From Polysphondylium violaceum (lineage: Eukaryota; Evosea; Eumycetozoa; Dictyosteliales; Dictyosteliaceae), in the NCBI GenBank assembly GCA_000277445.1, contig AJWJ01000380.1, forward strand, positions 1 to 23,176: a stretch of DNA of 23,176 nt, read 5' to 3'. Positions 18,455 to 23,176 of this stretch are shown here, one piece after another. Under the pieces are notes generated by a model. It did not search any database and was not told where the DNA came from. It saw only the letters and a program-made list of their open reading frames with translations. The translations under genes were made by a program, and so were the position numbers. Every line of letters begins with the position of its first letter. The stretch's first letter is position 1.

Positions 18455-20670
18455 TTAATTTGTATGATCTTTCAATGTTTTGATCTGTGCCAAGAAATCT
18501 TTGGATGTCAACAACTCTGTTGTGCCATAAATGATTTTCTTGTTTGATTTTTTAGAGTAATCTTGAAGATTTTGATATTCTACATAATTTCCACCACCGA
18601 CAGTGAAAACGATTGCTTCTTTAAAGGGAGTGGTTCTTCTGGGTACATTTGATTTATTTTGAATTTTAGGATCCATATACAAGTAATCGGCGTCCAATGT
18701 ATTTTTTAAATCCATAATTGATTCAACAACTCTGGTGACAAAGAGATCCTTGCTTTTGGGCAACAATGATCTAACACCTTGAGAGAAAAAACTGGCAAAT
18801 GTTTCAATGTTTGGCTGATAGCCTGTGAGCATTGACATAAATCCACTGGCTGTTGTAGAGGTACTGGTTGTGGTGGAACTAGCTCCTTTGGTTGATGTAG
18901 ATGGTTGATTAACAATTGCCAATAAACTTTCATTAAATGCTTTTGTTCTAATATTAAAATAAATATTACATTAGATTTACAATCAATTTATATTTAGATA
19001 TAAAATAATGATGATAATGATGATGATACATACTTTTTAAAATATTGGAGGCAAGTTAAATCTAAACCCATTTTAGTGAGAGCATCTTCATAGGTTTCCA
19101 TTTCATTGGTTGGAATGTTTTTGGTTGATAAATAATAGATTAATAAGAGACGTAATTTATCCTCCAATGTACCTTTGCCACCAGCTTCACCAACCACTGG
19201 TGAAGTAATCAATGAATTTAACTCCTTTTTATCAAACATGGTTCTAGTGATAATTGCCTCTTCCATTGTAAAGAAACAATCGATTTGACGATCTCTAATA
19301 TTCTTCATTAAATCTGTTGCTAAATTTGTATGTAAATCCATCAATCTCTTTTTCTCTTTTGTCGATGATACCAAATCACCCAATCCAATAGATTTATTTT
19401 CATTAACTTTACTCCTGTATTATATGGTTGATTGATTAGTATTGGTCTTTCACTACTAATACTAAATACACAAATTACATACAAATCATCAGAATCTAAA
19501 TCAACATTGACATCAGTCAACTGCTTGAGCTTCTCCATGGAATCTGTATAGTCTTTGATTAAATTCTTTACCTCACCAGCGACATTAAAAAATGGAGCAC
19601 CTGTATTTGCAGACCAAAAGTAGTCAGAAGTAGAGTCGAGATCATAGGTGACCTTTTTGGTGACATTGTCGTTTGTGACATCTACCTTTACACGATTATT
19701 AGACATGTTGAGAATATCATGTGCCAATGCTTGATAGGTCCATGGATGATGGAGCATGACAGAGAGATCAATGTTTCTGTCCAATATAATGAGTACGGGT
19801 CTATAGAAAGATGAGAGCTGTGATCCCATCTCATTGCTAAACAAATTACCTACGCCGCTCTGAAGTAGATGCTGACTAATCTTTTTCTCCAACTGGGTGG
19901 CAATCATCTCTGCTGCACCATTCTTGGGACATCTGATGATTGGTATGACACTCATTGTGACCAACACGGAAAACAACGAGTCTACAACACTGTCGATATT
20001 CTCCTGTGCCTGTGAATCCTTGATGGTTGGATCATTGAATTGAAGATACGATTCCTTTGGGAAATTCAATGTAAACAAATCCTTTTCCAATGTAACAAAA
20101 TTTAAAAACTGTTCATACAACTTGGATATCATAGACACAGAGTCTGACTGAATGGTCAATGTTGCCAACTCCTCCATCAAGTTGTTTGGTAATTTACTTG
20201 CAAAATTTAAATAAATATTATCATATAACTTATTCTTACAATCCTATATTGATGTGTTGTTTGTTGTTGTCCTCTATTAGTTTATCATATCCATATCTAT
20301 CTATCTGTGTGATATATACTTCAGCTATTCTTTTAATGTTATCCAATGTTGGTAAAACAAAATAGATTGCGGGTGCATCTTGAATGGGTTGTCTGTCAGA
20401 GTGAAGTGGGAGATAGAGAGTAATACCTTGATTTCTTAATGCACCCTTTGTTAAAATAGGTGATATAATACTACTGCAATAGGTATCAAATATCAATATC
20501 TTCCAGACATCTTGCCAACCTGGTTTACTAGAGCTAATTGAATCTGATGCCTTTAGACTTAACATTCGATTGATAGATTCAATTTGTTTTTCTTTAATTG
20601 AAAAACTATTGTTACCAAATTGATCAAACCCTCCTTGATTTGGATTATTTGTATTACTATTCATATTCAT
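18455..20670 (-). CDS. scfd1: Sly1/SCFD1 (Sec1/Munc18 family) protein
   Basis: Sly1 is the SM protein that binds syntaxin-5/Sed5 SNAREs and drives ER-Golgi membrane fusion. Four exons were inferred: 20320-20670, 19483-20243, 19034-19414 and 18455-18947, giving 661 residues (family about 640-665). Family blocks in order are [158 protein letters not shown], and near the end [20 protein letters not shown] and [11 protein letters not shown]. The first intron was placed at 20244-20319 because it restores [16 protein letters not shown]; a shorter 43-nt alternative in the same place would lose this conserved block. Introns 2 (19415-19482) and 3 (18948-19033) also restore family sequence. About 45 Asn/Gln-rich residues precede the conserved core. 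Confidence 0.95.
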
Positions 20671-21284
20671 TATTTTATATTATATATTATATATATTAAG
20701 CATATATATAGTATATATCAATTTGAAAAAAATGAAGATGAAAATATAAATTTGTTCAAAAAATCATAAAAATATTGAAAAAAAATTGAAAAAAAATTAA
20801 ATATACTAGGTGGCGATAACACCTGTTAATGTGGAAATTAAATAAAGTAATAAAGAATATGGATATTATTATAGTATATTTTCAATAATTTGAATTCATT
20901 TTTATTTATAGGTTTCTTTATACAGATTTGGGTGATATTTTTTTGGTTTTTTTTTTCTTTTTTTTTGTTGGAAATGATTTAGCAGTGAAAAAAAGATATA
21001 TATTTAGGTGTTTATACACATATGTATATTCACACCACTGGACGACTATTAATATTTGGAAATAAAATTATTATTTCAAAATAATATATTTGGTGGGGGG
21101 AAAACAAAAACAAATAGAGAATGTGAAAATTAATTAATCATTCCTAGAATGGTAGGTAATCAAGAAAGTGGTGCGTGTGTGAAGTTATCCACTACTACTA
21201 CACGACTACAATGACACTGCTACTAAATAAAAATATATAAATAAAGAAAGTGTGGGTGATACTCTTACATTTGATCACTGCCGC
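20671..21284. other. Intergenic region upstream of scfd1
   Basis: About 610 bases with A- and T-runs and TA-rich stretches. The first part (20671-20820) should hold the scfd1 leader and promoter; the remainder includes the 3' end of the cysteine dioxygenase gene. No gene or structured RNA was seen. Confidence 0.5.
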
Positions 21285-22276
21285 TTATTGGGTTGTGCTG
21301 ATGGCAGTGGTGTTTGTCGAGATATAAGAGTTTGTGGTGGGGACATAGTCAAATGAGGTGTGTACATTGATGGATTCTTTGGATTTGTATTGAGTAAAGT
21401 ATCCCAACTTTCTTCTGGTGATGGCGCCAGTCATTGGGCAATAGATGTTGCACTCGGTGATTGGTCTGGAATACAAATGGATCGATGTAGAGTCTTCTGT
21501 AAGACTTTCAATTTTATGAAAAGCAATCTCGTCAGTGATATAGCCAACGGATCCATTCTCGATTGGGTGACAATGTGATTCCTCTAATAAACCAGTGCCG
21601 TGGGTGTCTTTGGTGTCTTGGAATACATAGTAGGTTTCTTGTAATCTTCCTTTAACACATCCCATCCAACATCTTTGCTCCTATTGTTTTTGAAAAGGTG
21701 GGAAGAGTGTGTGTTAGTGTATGGGATGAAAATACGTGGTTGACAAATATCTAGGAGGAATATTCTAGATATTTGTCAAAATTTGAGATATTTATGAAAA
21801 TGTGGAAAAAAAAAATGTAAAGCCAAAAGTGTAGAACTGGGAAGATTCTTTTGAAAACTATTCCGACAAATCTAATCATGGTTTTACACTTTTCCCTTTA
21901 TATCCTCATAGCAATATTTGCAGCATGAGATATTATATATGAATAAATAAATAACTAAAACACTTACTTCATGATTATGAATTGGACTTGGTTGGCCTTT
22001 TTTCCAACAAATGACCATTAATTCAAAAACGTCAGATTTGGCAATCAAATTTCTAGTGTATTTGTATGGACAAGAGAAACAATAGTCTTTGTAATCGTCA
22101 TTGTTTGCGACATATTCATTCATTAAATCTGTAATAGCCTCTGTATTTCCATAATATCCTTCCTCTTGCATAATACTAAACTCTTTATGTAAATTTTCAA
22201 CTAACTCTTCTAATGGAGTTTTAGTATTAGCACCATTTTGTCTAATGTCTGGACTTGTTTGATTTTCTTGTGTCAT
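21285..22276 (-). CDS. cdo: Cysteine dioxygenase (type I)
   Basis: Non-haem iron cupin enzyme that oxidises cysteine to cysteine sulfinate with O2, the entry to taurine/sulfate formation in the cytosol. Exons 21968-22276 and 21285-21680 join in phase 0 to give 234 residues (human 200). The join yields PIHNHEEQRCW, placing iron ligands His100 and His102 and Cys107 with the same spacing as human His86, His88 and Cys93. The third ligand is His158 (AFHKIES), and SIHLYSRP supplies Tyr173, the partner of the Cys-Tyr crosslink. Arg75 in YTRNL corresponds to the substrate-carboxylate Arg60. The residue between the His ligands is Asn rather than the Asp of the human HDH motif. A C-terminal extension of about 25 Ser/Thr-rich residues ends in Gln. 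The intron (21681-21967, 287 nt) is several times longer than others in the window. Confidence 0.94.
21740..21779. repeat. Perfect 15-bp inverted repeat in cysteine dioxygenase intron
   Basis: TTGACAAATATCTAG (21740-21754) and its exact reverse complement (21765-21779) flank a 10-nt spacer, so the intron RNA could form a 15-bp hairpin. A weaker 9-bp pair (AAAAGTGTA 21825-21833, TACACTTTT 21885-21893) lies in the same intron. It could be a small-RNA precursor, a splicing structure or a remnant of a tiny inverted-repeat element; nothing decides between them. Confidence 0.85.
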
Positions 22277-23176
22277 ATTATTATTATATATGCTTTTATA
22301 ATTATTTGTTGTTTGTTGTGTATTGAATTTATTAAATTTGTTTTGGTAATAATTTAATTTGTTGCTGTGGTTTTGTGTTTTGTGTTGAGGAGGGGAGGTG
22401 CGGTGGTAAATTTAAATTTGAGACGTTCAGGTGATCACAAAAAAAATTGAAAAAAAAAATGAAAAAAAAAATGAAATTTGAATAATTAAAAAATAAAAAA
22501 CGCTGCAAGAGTGAATCAGGGGTAACAAAATATCAGCATAAAAGTGAAAAGTCACAAGAAAATTTCAAATGTGTGTGAATGTGTGTGAAATTTAATTATT
22601 GTGAGATTTGAAACAATTTTCAATTACCAGCACTCAAAATCTGCGATTGTATTGATTTGAAATTTGATTGGTGATAAGCTAAAATAGGTATTTAGTACAA
22701 TACAATTTGTGTGTATGTGTGTGTGAAAGAGTAGTGTAATAATTGTTGTTATTAGTTTTAAAAAAAAAAACAAAAATGAATAAAGTGAATGAAAATGAAA
22801 ATGAAATACTCTTTACTTTTTCAATTTGTGTGTGTGAGTGTGTTTGGGGTAAATGTCAAGAATGTCTTTATATACAAATGTGTGTGAAAAAGACAAATAT
22901 TAATTTATTTTAAAATGTATAAAATATAATAAAGTGTGGTTATAATAAACAAATATGTCAGGACGTGTTTTTGTTCGATTTATAAAGAAAAGACACACCC
23001 GCAGGGAACCAAGAGTTGTAGAAAAAAAAAATTACAAAAAAAATGAAAAAAAAATAAAAAAATGAAAAACTTTTAAGGTGGAGGGTACCAGTTTGAGACG
23101 AAATTTCACAGCAGGCACCAAAAAAATGTTTTCATATGATAAAAGGATTGATATTTTATAATGAAAAAAAAAAAAA
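22277..23176. other. Intergenic region upstream of cysteine dioxygenase
   Basis: About 900 bases with repeated A8-10/ATGAAA runs and TGTGTG stretches. The gene's promoter should lie in the right-hand vicinity of 22277. A short open stretch starting at 22955 translates to a basic peptide running into Lys/Asn from A-tracts and is not convincing as a gene. The window ends in an A-run. Confidence 0.5.

Noticed and set aside
20198-20240. A 43-nt intron in scfd1 with donor GTAAGA
   Set aside because: Splicing there would delete [10 protein letters not shown] and retain non-family sequence; the 76-nt intron at 20244-20319 restores the conserved Sly1 block.
22955-23065. Short ORF beginning MSGRVFVRFIKKRHTRREPR
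   Set aside because: It runs into Lys/Asn from poly-A tracts, has no recognisable family and lies in promoter-like DNA; too short to support.
1-23176. CRISPR array, phage, plasmid or bacterial operon structure
   Set aside because: The window is eukaryotic, with introns and long non-coding gaps; no spaced repeats, integrase or operon-like spacing were found.

Overview
The window looks like nuclear DNA of a dictyostelid social amoeba. It is AT-rich, with long A/T runs between genes, short GT...AG introns (about 60-90 nt, plus one of 287 nt) and coding-region tracts of Asn, Gln, Ser and Thr. The gene set is eukaryotic. Coding GC is clearly higher than in Dictyostelium discoideum (several exons approach 45-50% GC by eye), so a relative outside the discoideum group is more likely; this is an inference, not a species call.

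Layout, left to right: (1) 220-2702, minus: a complete five-exon HOOK-family dynein/microtubule adaptor. (2) 2703-3851: a divergent intergenic region with small inverted repeats and a tandem repeat. (3) 3852-4992, plus: a three-exon protein with a DUSP and a ubiquitin-like domain but no deubiquitinase domain. (4) about 5278-6035, minus: a decayed lysosomal alpha-mannosidase (GH38) fragment with an internal stop, a frameshift and an altered active-site motif. (5) 6884-8772, plus: a two-exon major facilitator of the oxalate/formate antiporter type. (6) 9034-11106, minus: an intronless mitochondrial HslU/ClpY ATPase with a long N-terminal extension. (7) 11838-12722, minus: an unrecognised Q/N-rich protein with a 60-nt in-frame intron. 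(8) 13305-18175, minus: a WDR11 homologue with a large low-complexity insert. (9) 18455-20670, minus: a Sly1/SCFD1 SM protein in four exons. (10) 21285-22276, minus: cysteine dioxygenase in two exons, with a perfect hairpin in its long intron. (11) 22277-23176: an intergenic region with no supported gene.

The genes do not form one pathway. Three belong to membrane traffic: HOOK (dynein cargo adaptor), WDR11 (vesicle capture at the TGN) and Sly1 (ER-Golgi SNARE fusion). The others cover mitochondrial proteolysis, sulfur amino-acid catabolism, solute transport and ubiquitin biology. No self-contained new system is evident. The most rewarding items are the GH38 pseudogene, the non-canonical HslU pore loop, the catalytic-domain-free DUSP-UBL protein and the intronic hairpin. 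Exon joins were inferred by hand from splice consensus, reading frame and family conservation.
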